Assembly (NCBI RefSeq): GCF_004684205.1
Contig: NZ_SRIO01000005.1
Coordinates: 124,001 to 188,000 of the forward strand
DNA length: 64,000 nt
Direction: 5' to 3'
Origin: Candidatus Macondimonas diazotrophica
GTDB taxonomy: Bacteria; Pseudomonadota; Gammaproteobacteria; UBA5335
Both the position numbers and the translations under genes were made by a program. Each line of letters begins with the position of its first letter. Within the stretch, counting starts at the first letter, position 1. Below are positions 8,549 through 17,807 of the stretch, one piece after another. The notes beneath the pieces were generated by a model. The model had not been told where the DNA came from. It was given only the letters and a program-made list of their open reading frames with translations, and did not search any database.

Positions 8549-9297
8549 ATTTCGTTGCGATTGATGTGGGCCTCCTGCTGCCGGCCTTCGCGGCCGGCTT
8601 GCTGGTGCTGGCGAGCCACGTGCTGCTGGGCGGGGAGGTGCTGCGGCGGGGCATCATCTTCATCGATCTGGCGATCGCGCAGTTCGCTGGGCTCGGCATT
8701 GTCATCGCCAGCGCGCTCGGTTTCGAGGTCGGCAACTGGCGGATGCAGGTCAGTGCGGTGACTGCGGCACTGGGTGGTGCACTGTTGTTGCGCGCGCTGG
8801 AACGGCGCGCCCCGCAGCGTCTGGAAGCGCTGATCGGTGTCGCCTTCGTCACCGCCGCCTGCGCTGCCATCGTAATCATGAGCCACGATCCGCACGCCGG
8901 CGAGCACCTGCAGGAACTGCTGGTCGGGCAGATCCTGTGGACCACCTGGGGCGACCTGGGACCGTTGGCACTGGTGACCGCCACTGTGCTGGCGGCCTGG
9001 TTCGGGCTGCGCCTGAGGCATTCGCCGCTCGGCTTCTATCTGCTGTTCGCCCTCACCGTGACCGCCTCGGTGCAGGTGGTGGGCGTCTATCTGGTGTTCG
9101 CCAGCCTGATCGTACCCGCGCTGGCGTCCAGCGGCGGGTTGGCGCGCGGCTATGCAATCGGCGCGGCGGGCTATGGCTTGGGGTTGCTGGCTTCAGCGTT
9201 GTTTGATCTCCCAGCCGGAGCAGCCATCGTGCTCAGCCTGGTCACCATCGGTAGCCTGGCGGCAGGGATGCCGCGGCCGATTCGCCCATCTTTTTAA
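8545..9297 (+). CDS. znuB: ZnuB-like metal ABC transporter permease
   Basis: A 250-residue, almost entirely hydrophobic protein of the ABC-3 (ZnuB/MntB) permease family. Characteristic stretches include GGEVLRRGIIFIDLAIAQFAGLG near the N-terminus and VVGVYLVFASLIVPALAS in the second half. It overlaps the znuA-like gene by 4 nt (ATGA). No ATP-binding (ZnuC) gene follows: the next gene is ilvD, with its own leader. The transporter must therefore borrow an ATPase encoded elsewhere or be incomplete. Confidence 0.85.
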   Translation: MNFVAIDVGLLLPAFAAGLLVLASHVLLGGEVLRRGIIFIDLAIAQFAGLGIVIASALGFEVGNWRMQVSAVTAALGGALLLRALERRAPQRLEALIGVAFVTAACAAIVIMSHDPHAGEHLQELLVGQILWTTWGDLGPLALVTATVLAAWFGLRLRHSPLGFYLLFALTVTASVQVVGVYLVFASLIVPALASSGGLARGYAIGAAGYGLGLLASALFDLPAGAAIVLSLVTIGSLAAGMPRPIRPSF

Positions 9298-9318
9298 GGA
9301 CGCCGGCAGGGGTACAAT
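9291..9318 (+). promoter_or_regulatory. Candidate ilvD promoter
   Basis: A TACAAT hexamer at 9313-9318 matches the sigma-70 -10 consensus at five of six positions. A weak TTTTTA element lies 16 nt upstream (9291-9296). The position, about 35 nt before the ilvD ATG, is suitable. The -35 element is poor, so this is tentative. Confidence 0.3.
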
Positions 9319-9351
9319 GATCGGCTCACGATCGACGTGCGAGTGACCGCC

Positions 9352-11226
9352 ATGCCTGACTATCGTTCCTGGACCACCACCCGCGGCCGCAACATGGCCG
9401 GCGCCCGCGCCCTGTGGCGCGCCACCGGCATGAAGGACGGCGATTTCGCCAAGCCTATCATCGCGGTCGCCAATTCCTTCACCCAGTTCGTCCCCGGCCA
9501 TGTGCACCTGAAGGACATGGGTCAGCTCGTCGCGCGCGAGATCGAGGCCGCCGGCGCCGTGGCCAAGGAATTCAACACCATCGCGGTGGACGACGGCATC
9601 GCCATGGGCCACGACGGCATGCTCTATTCGCTGCCCTCGCGCGACCTCATCGCCGACTCGGTCGAATACATGGTGAACGCGCATTGCGCCGACGCCCTGG
9701 TGTGCATCTCCAACTGCGACAAGATCACCCCCGGCATGCTCATGGCGGCGCTGCGCCTGAACATCCCCACCGTTTTCGTCTCCGGCGGTCCCATGGAAGC
9801 CGGCAAGGTGATCTGGGACGATCAGACGCACAAGCTCGACCTGGTCGATGCGATGGTGTCGGCGGCCGATGCCAAGGTCAGTGACGAACGCGTGGGGCAG
9901 CTCGAGCGCTCCGCCTGTCCGACCTGCGGCTCGTGCTCGGGCATGTTCACCGCCAACTCCATGAACTGCCTCACCGAAGCACTGGGCCTGTCGCTGCCGG
10001 GCAATGGCTCCCTGCTCGCCACCCATGCCGATCGCGAAGGACTGTTCCGGCGCGCAGCGCGGCTGATCGTCGCCAACACCCGGCGCTACTACGAAGACAA
10101 CGATGCCGCCGTGCTGCCGCGCAACATCGCGACCTTTGCCGCCTTCGAGAACGCCATCGCCCTGGACATCGCCATGGGGGGGTCGACCAACACCGTGCTG
10201 CACCTGCTGGCCGCCGCCTTCGAGGCCGGCGTCGATTTCACCATGGCCGACATCGACCGCATGTCACGCCACGTGCCGCATCTGGCCAAGGTCGCGCCAT
10301 CCATCCAGATCTATCACATGGAAGACGTGCACCGCGCCGGCGGCGTGATGGCCATCCTCGGGGAACTGGAGCGCGGCGGGCTGATCCATCGCGATGTGCC
10401 AACCGTGCTGCACGCGAGCCTCGGCGCGCAGATCGACGAATGGGACATCCGCCGCACGCAGGATGACGCGGTTCACCATTACTTCCGCGCCGCGCCCGGC
10501 GGCGTGCCGACCCAGGTCGCCTTCTCGCAGGAGCGCCGCTTCGCCGAACTCGATCTGGACCGCGCCGGCGGCTGCATTCGCGACATCGCGCACGCCTATT
10601 CGCAGGACGGGGGCCTGGCCGTGCTCTACGGCAACCTCGCCAAGGACGGCTGCATCGTCAAGACTGCGGGCGTGGACGAGCATATCCTCAAGTTCTCCGG
10701 CCCGGCGCGCGTGTTCGAATCGCAGGATGCGGCCGTGGATGCCATCCTCGGCGACCGCATCGGCCCCGGCGACGTCGTGGTGATCCGCTATGAAGGCCCG
10801 CGCGGCGGCCCGGGCATGCAGGAAATGCTCTACCCCACCAGCTATCTGAAATCCAAGGGCCTCGGCAAGCTCTGCGCCCTGGTCACCGACGGGCGTTTTT
10901 CCGGCGGCACCTCAGGATTGTCCATCGGCCACGCCTCGCCCGAGGCAGCCGAGGGCGGCACGATCGGCCTGGTCGAGGAAGGTGATCTCATCGACATCGA
11001 CATCCCCGCACGAAGGATCCACCTACGCGTCGCCGAGGACGAACTGGCGCGGCGCCGCGCCGCGATGGCGGATCGGGGTGCGGACGCGTGGAAGCCCGCC
11101 ACCCCGCGAGCGCGCCGGGTGTCCGCAGCGCTGCGCGCCTACGCCGCCATGACCACCTCCGCCGCCTTCGGCGCCGTGCGGGATGTCAGCCAGGTCGAGC
11201 GCCAAGCGTCCCCAGCCGAAGAGTAA
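9352..11226 (+). CDS. ilvD: Dihydroxy-acid dehydratase
   Basis: A 624-residue IlvD that converts 2,3-dihydroxy-acids to 2-keto acids, the third common step of isoleucine and valine synthesis, in the cytoplasm. I chose ATG 9352 because the protein then begins [17 protein letters not shown], as known IlvD proteins do; a GTG 15 nt upstream is less likely. The Fe-S ligands are in place: Cys122 in NCDK, and Cys192 and Cys195 in CPTCGSCSG. Further family blocks are [12 protein letters not shown] and the C-terminal [20 protein letters not shown]. Length and motifs are those of the [4Fe-4S] enzyme. It appears monocistronic. Confidence 0.97.
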   Translation: MPDYRSWTTTRGRNMAGARALWRATGMKDGDFAKPIIAVANSFTQFVPGHVHLKDMGQLVAREIEAAGAVAKEFNTIAVDDGIAMGHDGMLYSLPSRDLIADSVEYMVNAHCADALVCISNCDKITPGMLMAALRLNIPTVFVSGGPMEAGKVIWDDQTHKLDLVDAMVSAADAKVSDERVGQLERSACPTCGSCSGMFTANSMNCLTEALGLSLPGNGSLLATHADREGLFRRAARLIVANTRRYYEDNDAAVLPRNIATFAAFENAIALDIAMGGSTNTVLHLLAAAFEAGVDFTMADIDRMSRHVPHLAKVAPSIQIYHMEDVHRAGGVMAILGELERGGLIHRDVPTVLHASLGAQIDEWDIRRTQDDAVHHYFRAAPGGVPTQVAFSQERRFAELDLDRAGGCIRDIAHAYSQDGGLAVLYGNLAKDGCIVKTAGVDEHILKFSGPARVFESQDAAVDAILGDRIGPGDVVVIRYEGPRGGPGMQEMLYPTSYLKSKGLGKLCALVTDGRFSGGTSGLSIGHASPEAAEGGTIGLVEEGDLIDIDIPARRIHLRVAEDELARRRAAMADRGADAWKPATPRARRVSAALRAYAAMTTSAAFGAVRDVSQVERQASPAEE

Positions 11227-11249
11227 AATCACGCCCCTGCTCCCGATAC

Positions 11250-11268
11250 CCCCGGCCCAGCGCCGGGG
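11250..11268 (+). terminator. GC-rich hairpin after ilvD
   Basis: A perfect 7-bp stem, CCCCGGC (11250-11256) with GCCGGGG (11262-11268), and a 5-nt loop lie 24 nt after the ilvD stop. There is no following T-run, so it is at best a weak or Rho-assisted terminator. Confidence 0.4.
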
Positions 11269-11352
11269 CCTCGCGCCTCAACGCAGGTCCGACCGTTCCC
11301 CTCGGGGCACTGACAAGCCTTCCAACGAACTGCTGCGTGAGATCCCTCCATG

Positions 11353-11710
11353 CAAACTCGGTAATTTCGAGCAGGAAGTGCGAAAGCTCGATGCCTGGGG
11401 GGACGACCTGAACCTGGGCCGTGAGCAGGAAATCAAAGCGATCGACCGCCGATATCAAGGGAGGGTCGCCGCACGGCGACGACCTCGCCCACGCTGGATA
11501 AAGAAGCCGGCACACTAGAAGCGCCAGCGTGAACTAGAAGGCAAGCGCAGCAAGCTGCCATGTGAACTGTTCACCCGGCTGGATGACATCAAAGCCCAGC
11601 GCAACAAGCTGATCAAGCAGTTGGAGGCGCTGCTCCGGCAGAAGGTCGAGGTGAGCGCATTGTTTACTAGAGCGTTATTCAAAAGCGGCCGTTTGTCCCG
11701 CAGTTTCGCC
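11353..11710 (+). pseudogene. Remnant: C-terminal end of a SNF2/HepA-type helicase
   Basis: One frame reads LGNFEQEVRKLDAWGDDL, then a charged coiled-coil region, an in-frame TAG at 11516-11518, then KRQRELEGKRSKL and LFTRLDDIKAQRNKLIKQLE, ending KVEVSALFT. This matches from memory the long charged C-terminal helix pair of SNF2-family helicases found in restriction and DISARM-like defence loci (typical wording KLDxWAEDLK, then LFDAQDEIDxxRDEL, then VEVEALFT). The helicase domains are entirely missing and the frame is interrupted, so this is a decayed fragment. It lies directly before a second remnant of a restriction-type protein. Confidence 0.6.
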
Positions 11711-12298
11711 TGATCACACGGGAAATCCACGCGCAGAAGATGACTCACTTCTGGGAGGAGGTGACCGAGCACGAGGCGCAGGCCAGTCTCGGCTTCACCG
11801 AACTCAAGCCATGCACCGGCACCGCCACGGCAGGCCAGGCGGCCCGCCATTTCCGGGACACCGTGCTTGGTCCCAGTCGCATCCAGTAAATGCTGTTCGG
11901 CAAATTCGCGCGCACCCATATCCCCTGCAGCGTTCGACTCGGACACCGAGCGGTGCGTCCCATCATCCTGGAGTGCGACGCGACAAAGTGATTCAAGCCC
12001 GCGAAGGTGTAGCTCCAGATGTACGACAAGCTCGGCACCGAGCAGCCCAAGTACGTTCCGGACTTCTTGGCCAAAACCGATGCCACGATCTTCACGGTGG
12101 AATCCTAGGCGCGATCAGACATCCAGACGCAAGAAGTGCAGGCTACGGCTGCTGCTGCCGTGCGCTGGCGCGGGAACCCATCCGATCACGCTTTGAACGT
12201 CGGCACGACGACGTGAAAGTACCTGCTGGTACACCCGGACGAAATTGTCGAATCGCGATGGCTCACGGAGGATCTGCGATTTGAGTACACCATCCTGC
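11690..12298 (+). pseudogene. Remnant: C-terminal end of a type III-like restriction helicase (BPTD_3080-like)
   Basis: The conceptual translation runs through several in-frame stops: HFWEEVTEHEAQASLGFTEL, stop after GPSRIQ, MLFGKFARTHIPCSVRL, PIILECDATK stop FKPAKV stop, LGTEQPKYVPDFLAKTDATI, then after a further stop AAAAVRWRGNPSDHALNVGT, KYLLVHPDEIVESRWL. I recognise the order of blocks as that of the C-terminal nuclease part of DEAD/DEAH-type restriction proteins (ERDATKWFKPAKGQF, EQPEYVPDFVAET, AAVRWCxxASDHA, KYLLxPHDEI). At least four stop codons make it non-functional. Together with the preceding fragment it marks a deleted defence locus. Confidence 0.65.
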
Positions 12299-12370
12299 AA
12301 TGACCCGACTTGTTGACGTACTCGAACCGATCTGAAGTTGCGTTCCGCTGCGTATGCGCTTGAATCTCCT

Positions 12371-12407
12371 AGGGGTAGTAGCCCCTGCGGCCATCCTTGG
12401 CGGCCGC
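12371..12407 (+). promoter_or_regulatory. Two tandem stem-loops in the leader of the 12435 gene
   Basis: AGGGG/CCCCT (12371-12375, 12382-12386, 6-nt loop) is followed at once by GCGGCC/GGCCGC (12387-12392, 12402-12407). They end 14 nt before a strong AGGAGGAG ribosome binding site at 12421. The placement suggests an attenuator or mRNA-stabilising structure, but nothing matches a known riboswitch. Confidence 0.35.
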
Positions 12408-12434
12408 CCATAAGAAGTTCAGGAGGAGACAGTT

Positions 12435-13901
12435 ATGGGTCACAAGGAATCGTATGTCCGTCGATGGGTTCTGGCAGTCCTGTTGGCGTGGGCCGGTACA
12501 GGCTGGAGCGCCGCGCCCGCAGCGTACGACAGCCTGAAGGGCGCGCAATTCGATCAGTTCATCATGCGTCTGAAAGCCGAACCCAGCCTGTTGGCACAGG
12601 ACCGGACGCTGTCGTTCCGGCTGAGCACGACGCAGTGGGACCAAATGGTCCAGGCGCTGGACCTGGACCATTACACTTGGGTCTACGCGCCCACTGTCAA
12701 AGCCAGCCAGAGCCCGCAGCTGGCGGGAAAGCGCATTGAAACGCTGTCCGTGCTGGCGGTGCGATCCGGTCAGCTGGTGCCGATCCCATTTCAGATCGAC
12801 GAACGCGACACGGACGGCTGGGTCTACGCCCCGGGCGTTTCCGGATCCATTCAGGGGGCGGAGGGGGTCTTCGACGGCGAAGATGAACTGGTTTTCATGT
12901 ATCGCGATACGGGCAGCGAGCGGCTCGACCCGGCCGCCCATCGCCTCGACGACGGGCGAATCGTCCAGGAGCTGACCTTTCGCTACAACGGAAAAACGCG
13001 CCATGCCTATGTCGCCGAAGACTCACAGCGGCGTGATCCGAGCGACTACGTGCAATACGATCAGGAGAAATGGACGCTCGACGCCACGTTCTTCAATTTC
13101 CGAAACAATCCGAGAAACATCCTCAAGTTCGAGGATTTTCGGGCCAACGCGGGCCCCACGCCGGAACATCGCGTTCTGGACACGCTGATTCTGGAAATCG
13201 CCACCGGGGTCGTGGTGCCCTGGCCGCGAGTGACGGTCGACATCGAAAACCTCAAGGCCGAGCTGGCCGGCGTCAAGCATGGCCCGGTGCGCGAAGTGCT
13301 CAAGCTCAAGATCTGGGTGGTGGTGGCCGGCATCCCGGTGTTCCGCATCCTGACGGACATGACCGTCTACGACCAAGGCATTTCGCTGCCGGTGAAACTG
13401 CATATTCCGGGCGGCGAGATCCTGACCCGCGTGCTCAACAAGCCGGTCATCGACATCGGGCTCGACATGAACGACATGCGAGGCGGGCGGTTTGCCGCGG
13501 CCATCAACCCCAGTGGTCAGTATCATGCCGTCGACGGCCAGGTCAGCGCCGCGGAAGAGCAGCTCGACATCCGCATCCCCGACGCCACATGGCTCTGGCT
13601 GGAAAGCGGCCGCGGATGGGATGTGGTGATGCAGTTCGACATTCCACCGGATTGGCCAGTCGAAGGCCGGGGCACCTATGTCGACTCTGCTAAGCCAAAG
13701 CAGTCCTACGACTACGAGACCTTCCCGCACGCGTTGCCGCGCTTCGGATTTCAGGTCACCAAGCTTCCGGTCGGCAAGCTCGATATCGACCTGACGGCCG
13801 TGCTGTGGTTTCCGGCCACTGTCGGCTCGGCGGGACCGGAACAGTTCATCCGCAACATGGACAATCCACCGCGGCTGGAAGCGCGCGCGCCAGCGCTCTG
13901 A
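12435..13901 (+). CDS. Exported protein of unknown function
   Basis: A 488-residue protein with a clear signal peptide (VLAVLLAWAGTGWSAAPA, cleavage near residue 27) and a strong Shine-Dalgarno AGGAGGAG 6 nt upstream. The mature part is soluble and rich in beta-type segments. It contains IPFQIDERDTDGWVYAPG, FDGEDELVFMYRDTG and repeated aspartate-rich loops (IDIGLDMNDMRGG), suggesting a secreted or periplasmic binding or carbohydrate-active protein. I do not recognise the family. It is flanked upstream by defence-gene debris and downstream, only 12 nt away, by the convergent lipid kinase gene. Confidence 0.75.
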   Translation: MGHKESYVRRWVLAVLLAWAGTGWSAAPAAYDSLKGAQFDQFIMRLKAEPSLLAQDRTLSFRLSTTQWDQMVQALDLDHYTWVYAPTVKASQSPQLAGKRIETLSVLAVRSGQLVPIPFQIDERDTDGWVYAPGVSGSIQGAEGVFDGEDELVFMYRDTGSERLDPAAHRLDDGRIVQELTFRYNGKTRHAYVAEDSQRRDPSDYVQYDQEKWTLDATFFNFRNNPRNILKFEDFRANAGPTPEHRVLDTLILEIATGVVVPWPRVTVDIENLKAELAGVKHGPVREVLKLKIWVVVAGIPVFRILTDMTVYDQGISLPVKLHIPGGEILTRVLNKPVIDIGLDMNDMRGGRFAAAINPSGQYHAVDGQVSAAEEQLDIRIPDATWLWLESGRGWDVVMQFDIPPDWPVEGRGTYVDSAKPKQSYDYETFPHALPRFGFQVTKLPVGKLDIDLTAVLWFPATVGSAGPEQFIRNMDNPPRLEARAPAL

Positions 13902-13913
13902 GCGCCGCGCAGC

Positions 13914-14840
13914 TTAGGCCGTCTCCACGCCGTCAGGCACGGCGACGGCCACCGCCGCCGGCCGGATGCACAGTTCGATCGGTGTCCGGCCGACGATTTC
14001 GCCATCGCCCTGAACCGGCAGGCGAGGCCGGCTGTCGAGGGTAATGGCGCGCTGCGCCCGGAGATAGCGAACCTTGCGATTGCGCCGATGCCGGCCCCAG
14101 AGAAAATCCCAGCCGATGCCGGCGAAATCGATCACGGTACGGCCATTCAGAATGCACAGATCGATCACGCCGTCGTCCGGTGCGATATCCGGCCCCAGAC
14201 GGATGGCCTCGGTGCCCCAATATCCGCCGTTGGCGATGAAGACCTGCTTGGCACGCAGACGGTGGCGCGATCCGTCGACCACGATCTCGAAGCGATGTGG
14301 CTGCAGCCCGCTCAAGGTACGCACAGCGGTCCACACATAAGCCAGTCGGCCGAAGCGCCGCTTGGCGGCGCGATCGGTGTCGCGGATCATGAGCGAAGAC
14401 AGGCCCGCGCCCAGATGCAACACATAGAGCCAGCCGTCCGATTCCATGGCGTCGACTCTGCGCACCGCAAAGGCCGATAGCAGGGCACAGGCAGCCTCCA
14501 GTTCCAGCGGAATGCCCATGACACGGGCGAACACATTCGCCGTTCCGACCGGAATCACGGCCAGCGGAATGGGCCCGCCGGAGAGCCCTTGGGCGACCTG
14601 CGAAACCGTCCCGTCACCGCCGATCGCAATCACCAGTTCGGCGCCGTCGGCCACCGCTTCGCGCACCCGCGCCGGGACATCCTCGTTCTCAGCCCCGGTG
14701 GTCTCGTAAATCGTGCAGCGCTGGCCGCTGCGCGCGCAGTGCGCCTGCAAGCCCGCCCGGACGGCGACCGGGTCGCAATGCCCCCCGACCGGATTGAGAA
14801 CGGCGAATAGGCGGTGGGGTGGACGGACAGCGTTTGGCAT
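13914..14840 (-). CDS. Diacylglycerol/sphingosine kinase-like lipid kinase (YegS/DgkB family)
   Basis: A 308-residue protein with the DAGK catalytic domain. It opens with VLNPVGG (ATP-binding start). IAIGGDGTVSQVAQGL (about residues 70-85) is the GGDGT signature, and IPVGTANVFARVMG is the second conserved block. The C-terminal beta-sandwich is present. Members phosphorylate diacylglycerol or related lipids at the inner membrane. The exact substrate cannot be told. It has the same direction as the MFS gene upstream of it (start 16213), 71 nt apart. Confidence 0.85.
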   Translation of the reverse strand: MPNAVRPPHRLFAVLNPVGGHCDPVAVRAGLQAHCARSGQRCTIYETTGAENEDVPARVREAVADGAELVIAIGGDGTVSQVAQGLSGGPIPLAVIPVGTANVFARVMGIPLELEAACALLSAFAVRRVDAMESDGWLYVLHLGAGLSSLMIRDTDRAAKRRFGRLAYVWTAVRTLSGLQPHRFEIVVDGSRHRLRAKQVFIANGGYWGTEAIRLGPDIAPDDGVIDLCILNGRTVIDFAGIGWDFLWGRHRRNRKVRYLRAQRAITLDSRPRLPVQGDGEIVGRTPIELCIRPAAVAVAVPDGVETA

Positions 14841-14911
14841 TCATCCTTCCTATCATGGAGCGTGCCTCGTGCGCCATCTCCGGCCGACAAAAGCGGAATG
14901 AAACCACCGGT

Positions 14912-16213
14912 CTACAGGGCTTCAGCCTTGCTTTCGCGCGTCTGCCACACCGCCAGCGCAGTGAGCAGCGCCGCCGCGGACAGATACCAGCCCACCGTGT
15001 GCAGGCCATGCCGCGTGGCCAGCCAGGTGGCGATATAAGGCGCCAGGGAGGCGCCGAAGATCCCGGCCAGGTTGAAGGCGAGGGAAGCACCGGTGTATCG
15101 CACGGCGGTGGGAAACTGCTCGCTCAGCAAGGTGCCGAGCGGGCCGTAGGTGAGCCCCATCAAGCCCAGTCCCAGTGCCATGAACAACAGGATGGCCCCC
15201 TCGCTGCCGGCCCCGAAAAGCGGCGCGAAACCGAAGCCGAACAGCGCGATGCCGCCGCTGGCGGCCAGCATGATCCAGCGCCTGCCCCGTTGGTCCGCCA
15301 GATGGGCCGCCAGCGGAATGGTCAAGCCAAAGAACAACACGCCAAACAACTGGATCAACAGGAAGCGCTCGCGCGAATAGCCCAGCGCGGTGGTGCCCCA
15401 GGTCAGCGTGAACACCGTCATCAGGTAGAACAGCACAAAGGTGCACAGGCCCAGAACCGTCCCGCGCAACAGCGCGCCCGGATGGGTCCGCAGGACGGTG
15501 AGAATCGGCAGGCGCTCGCGCGTCTCGGCTGCCAGCGCTTGCCGAAACACCGGCGTTTCCTCGAGATTCAGTCGCACCCAGAGCCCCACCGCCACGAGCA
15601 CGCTGCTGGCCAGAAACGGGACCCGCCAGCCCCAGGCGAAAAATGCGGCCTCGTCGAGATAGTGCGTCAGCAGCAGAAACGATCCGCCCGAGAGAATGAA
15701 CCCGATCGGCGCGCCCAGTTGTGGAAACATGCCGTACCAGGCCCGGCGGCCGGGTGGTGCGTTTTCGGTGGCGAGCAGCACGGCGCCGCCCCATTCGCCG
15801 CCCAGACCCAGCCCCTGTCCGAACCGGCACAGCGCCAGCAGCGCCGGAGCCGCGACACCGATCTGGGCGTAGGTAGGCAATAGACCGATCAGCAGCGTCG
15901 ACAGGCCCATCGTCAGCAGTGCTGCCACCAGCGTGGCCTTGCGGCCGACGCGATCGCCGAAGTGGCCAAACAGCGCCGAACCCACCGGCCGGGCGAAGAA
16001 CGCAATGGCGAAGGTCGCCAGCGATTGCAGCATGCCGGTGGTGGGATCGCCGCCTGGAAAGAACAGTGCGGGGAAAACCAGCACCGCGGCCGTGGCATAG
16101 ATATAGAAATCGAAGAATTCGATGGTCGTGCCGACCAGGCTGGCGAACAGCACGCGGCCCTTGCTTGAGGTTTCGTGCCCATTGTTCGATCGCATCGTAT
16201 CTGGCGCTGGCAT
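14912..16213 (-). CDS. MFS transporter, metabolite:H+ symporter (MHS) type
   Basis: I start it at ATG 16213, preceded by GAAGAGGCAAGG, giving 433 residues; the upstream frame lacks a binding site. It has the twelve-helix layout of the major facilitator superfamily. EFFDFYIYATAAVLVFP and the loop GHFGDRVGRKATL between helices 2 and 3 are signatures of the MHS family (ShiA, ProP, KgtP, citrate carriers), as is FGQGLGLGGEWGGAVLL in helix 4-5. It is an inner-membrane proton-coupled importer of a small organic acid or osmolyte. The substrate is not deducible. Confidence 0.88.
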   Translation of the reverse strand: MPAPDTMRSNNGHETSSKGRVLFASLVGTTIEFFDFYIYATAAVLVFPALFFPGGDPTTGMLQSLATFAIAFFARPVGSALFGHFGDRVGRKATLVAALLTMGLSTLLIGLLPTYAQIGVAAPALLALCRFGQGLGLGGEWGGAVLLATENAPPGRRAWYGMFPQLGAPIGFILSGGSFLLLTHYLDEAAFFAWGWRVPFLASSVLVAVGLWVRLNLEETPVFRQALAAETRERLPILTVLRTHPGALLRGTVLGLCTFVLFYLMTVFTLTWGTTALGYSRERFLLIQLFGVLFFGLTIPLAAHLADQRGRRWIMLAASGGIALFGFGFAPLFGAGSEGAILLFMALGLGLMGLTYGPLGTLLSEQFPTAVRYTGASLAFNLAGIFGASLAPYIATWLATRHGLHTVGWYLSAAALLTALAVWQTRESKAEAL

Positions 16214-16381
16214 CCTTGCCTCTTCCCCCAAAGCAAAAGCGGGCATGATGCCATTTACCGATCCGAGCCGCCAAAACCCGCTATGGCGTCTGCGTGCGCG
16301 AGACGGCTTGCAACCGATACGCATGCGGCGCGGCACACGGCGCGAAACGGGATCGATCCCCTTCACTGCAGCTGAGCCATG

Positions 16382-16757
16382 AAGGGCTGATAACCGGCAG
16401 GTCTAGCGTTCTGTCTCGGAAATCCACAACTTCACTTGATTGAATGAGGATTTCGCCTGCACCTTTGGTTTTAGGGCGCCGCCGAGCAATCAGCCACGAG
16501 GTGTGGTCAAGGTCGTGTCTGCGCGTTCCGGGTCGGCAGCGTCGGGTTACTGGGGCACCGCGGACAACGCTTTCTTCCGTGAGCCAGACACGCTGTAGGC
16601 CAGCAGCGCTACTGCAACCGGCCCATGAATGGGTTTGGCCAACGCGGAGGTTTATCCGTTCAGGTCGGCACCCGACTTTCCTCCACACCGCAGCGCGTGA
16701 TCAGCGATACTTTACAGTTGACAGAATGGGCAGCGCCACATCCGGAGCCATCGAGAC
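16382..16757. other. Intergenic region without a recognisable gene
   Basis: Between the MFS start (16213) and the stress-protein stop (16758) no frame shows family motifs, a binding site with a credible start, or strong codon bias on either strand. The part nearest the MFS gene should hold its promoter. The rest may be decayed sequence. Confidence 0.4.
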
Positions 16758-17630
16758 TCATCCAAGGCTTCCCGGTGGCACCGCCAACACATCACAGCGG
16801 GCGCGGCGCAGAACTTCCTCGGCCACGCTGCCCAAGAGAAGCCGAGTAAACCCGCTGGCGCCGCGCGTACCGACCACGATCAGATCCGAGGACTGCTCCT
16901 CTGCGGCTGCCAGGATCTCCGACGCCGGGGTGGATTTGTCTTGCCGCACAATGAGAGTGGGTTGTTTGATCGATAGTTTTGCAGCGAATTCGACCAAATG
17001 GCGCATTGCTTCCCTGCGTTCATCGTCAAGATAATCCGTTTTTTCATGCTCAGATAACGTATAGCTCATGGCTAGCCGCAACACCGGCGCGTCGAAGACG
17101 TACATCAAGGAGGAAATTGCGCCCGGGGCGATGCCGAGTGAATCAGCCGCACCGAGCGCCCGCCGCGAACCGTCCGAGCAGTCTGTGGTTAGCACGCATT
17201 TTCGGTAAGGCGCAACCGGCGGGCCATTGGTCATCAGAACCGGGCAGGAAACCTCGCGGATCGTTCGTTCGGCGGTGGTGCCCATGAACAGATCCCGCAA
17301 CTCCTGTCGGCGGTGGGGACCGATGATCAGCACAGCGGGTGACTCCTCGCGCGTCGCTTGGACGATACCGCCGAAAACGGTTCCGATTACAACGCGACTC
17401 ATACAGGAGACGCCGTCCATCTCGCGCAGGGTCGAGACCTGCTCGTGTAATATGGCCAAGGCATTGTTCCGCTCGGCCTCAACGATCCGGCGAGGTTGAT
17501 CTTCATCAACCACATGGATCAAGGACAACTCGGCTTCAACCTCCCGGGCAATCAACGTTGCACGCCGCAGGGCACGGTCGGACCGTTCCGAGAAATCCGT
17601 TGCGACCATGAGTTTCAGCGGTGCCGGCAT
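16758..17630 (-). CDS. Tandem universal stress protein (two UspA domains)
   Basis: A 290-residue protein with two Usp domains (about 1-140 and 145-288). The second domain carries the ATP-binding signature Gly-x2-Gly-x9-Gly-Ser (GTRGASGF then LLGS). In the first, GPHRRQELRDLFMGTTAE is the degenerate counterpart. Such tandem proteins accumulate under starvation, hypoxia or membrane-energy stress and act as ATP-dependent signalling or chaperone-like factors. It is divergent from the cation antiporter gene at 17929, which fits a shared stress role. Confidence 0.88.
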   Translation of the reverse strand: MPAPLKLMVATDFSERSDRALRRATLIAREVEAELSLIHVVDEDQPRRIVEAERNNALAILHEQVSTLREMDGVSCMSRVVIGTVFGGIVQATREESPAVLIIGPHRRQELRDLFMGTTAERTIREVSCPVLMTNGPPVAPYRKCVLTTDCSDGSRRALGAADSLGIAPGAISSLMYVFDAPVLRLAMSYTLSEHEKTDYLDDERREAMRHLVEFAAKLSIKQPTLIVRQDKSTPASEILAAAEEQSSDLIVVGTRGASGFTRLLLGSVAEEVLRRARCDVLAVPPGSLG

Positions 17631-17785
17631 GCTTAGCCCTCCTGTAAACCGGTGTAGGGAGTTTTGCGGGCCCCGGCGGTCAATCCACTGACGCCCAAGC
17701 CCCCGTCACGGCGACGCTCGAGCAATTCCCCAGCTCTCCACTGACGGACACTTCCCTGTCACTGTACCGAGAACGGGGCTCCGGT

Positions 17786-17807
17786 TGGCGGTTGTCCCCA
17801 ATCGCCA
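17786..17807 (+). promoter_or_regulatory. Strong hairpin in the leader of the antiporter gene
   Basis: TGGCGGTTG (17786-17794) can pair with CAATCGCCA (17799-17807) over nine pairs including one G-U wobble, with loop TCCC. It lies about 120 nt before the antiporter ATG in an interval of about 298 nt (17631-17928) that otherwise shows no gene. It could be an operator or an mRNA element. Confidence 0.35.

Noticed and set aside
9193-10203. Open frame of 336 codons on the minus strand
   Set aside because: Antisense to ilvD; Gly/His-rich shadow translation.
11515-12095. Minus-strand frames over the remnant region
   Set aside because: The plus-strand conceptual translation carries recognisable protein blocks, so the minus frames are shadows.
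14819-15883. Open frame of 354 codons on the plus strand
   Set aside because: Antisense to the MFS transporter; Gln/Arg-rich without domains.
16281-16688. Open frame of 135 codons on the minus strand, considered as a small gene or transposase remnant
   Set aside because: No recognisable motif, no start signal, composition unlike neighbours; left as empty intergenic sequence.
16444-17034. Open frame of 196 codons on the plus strand
   Set aside because: It runs into the antisense of the universal stress protein gene, and the part before it has no binding site or motif.
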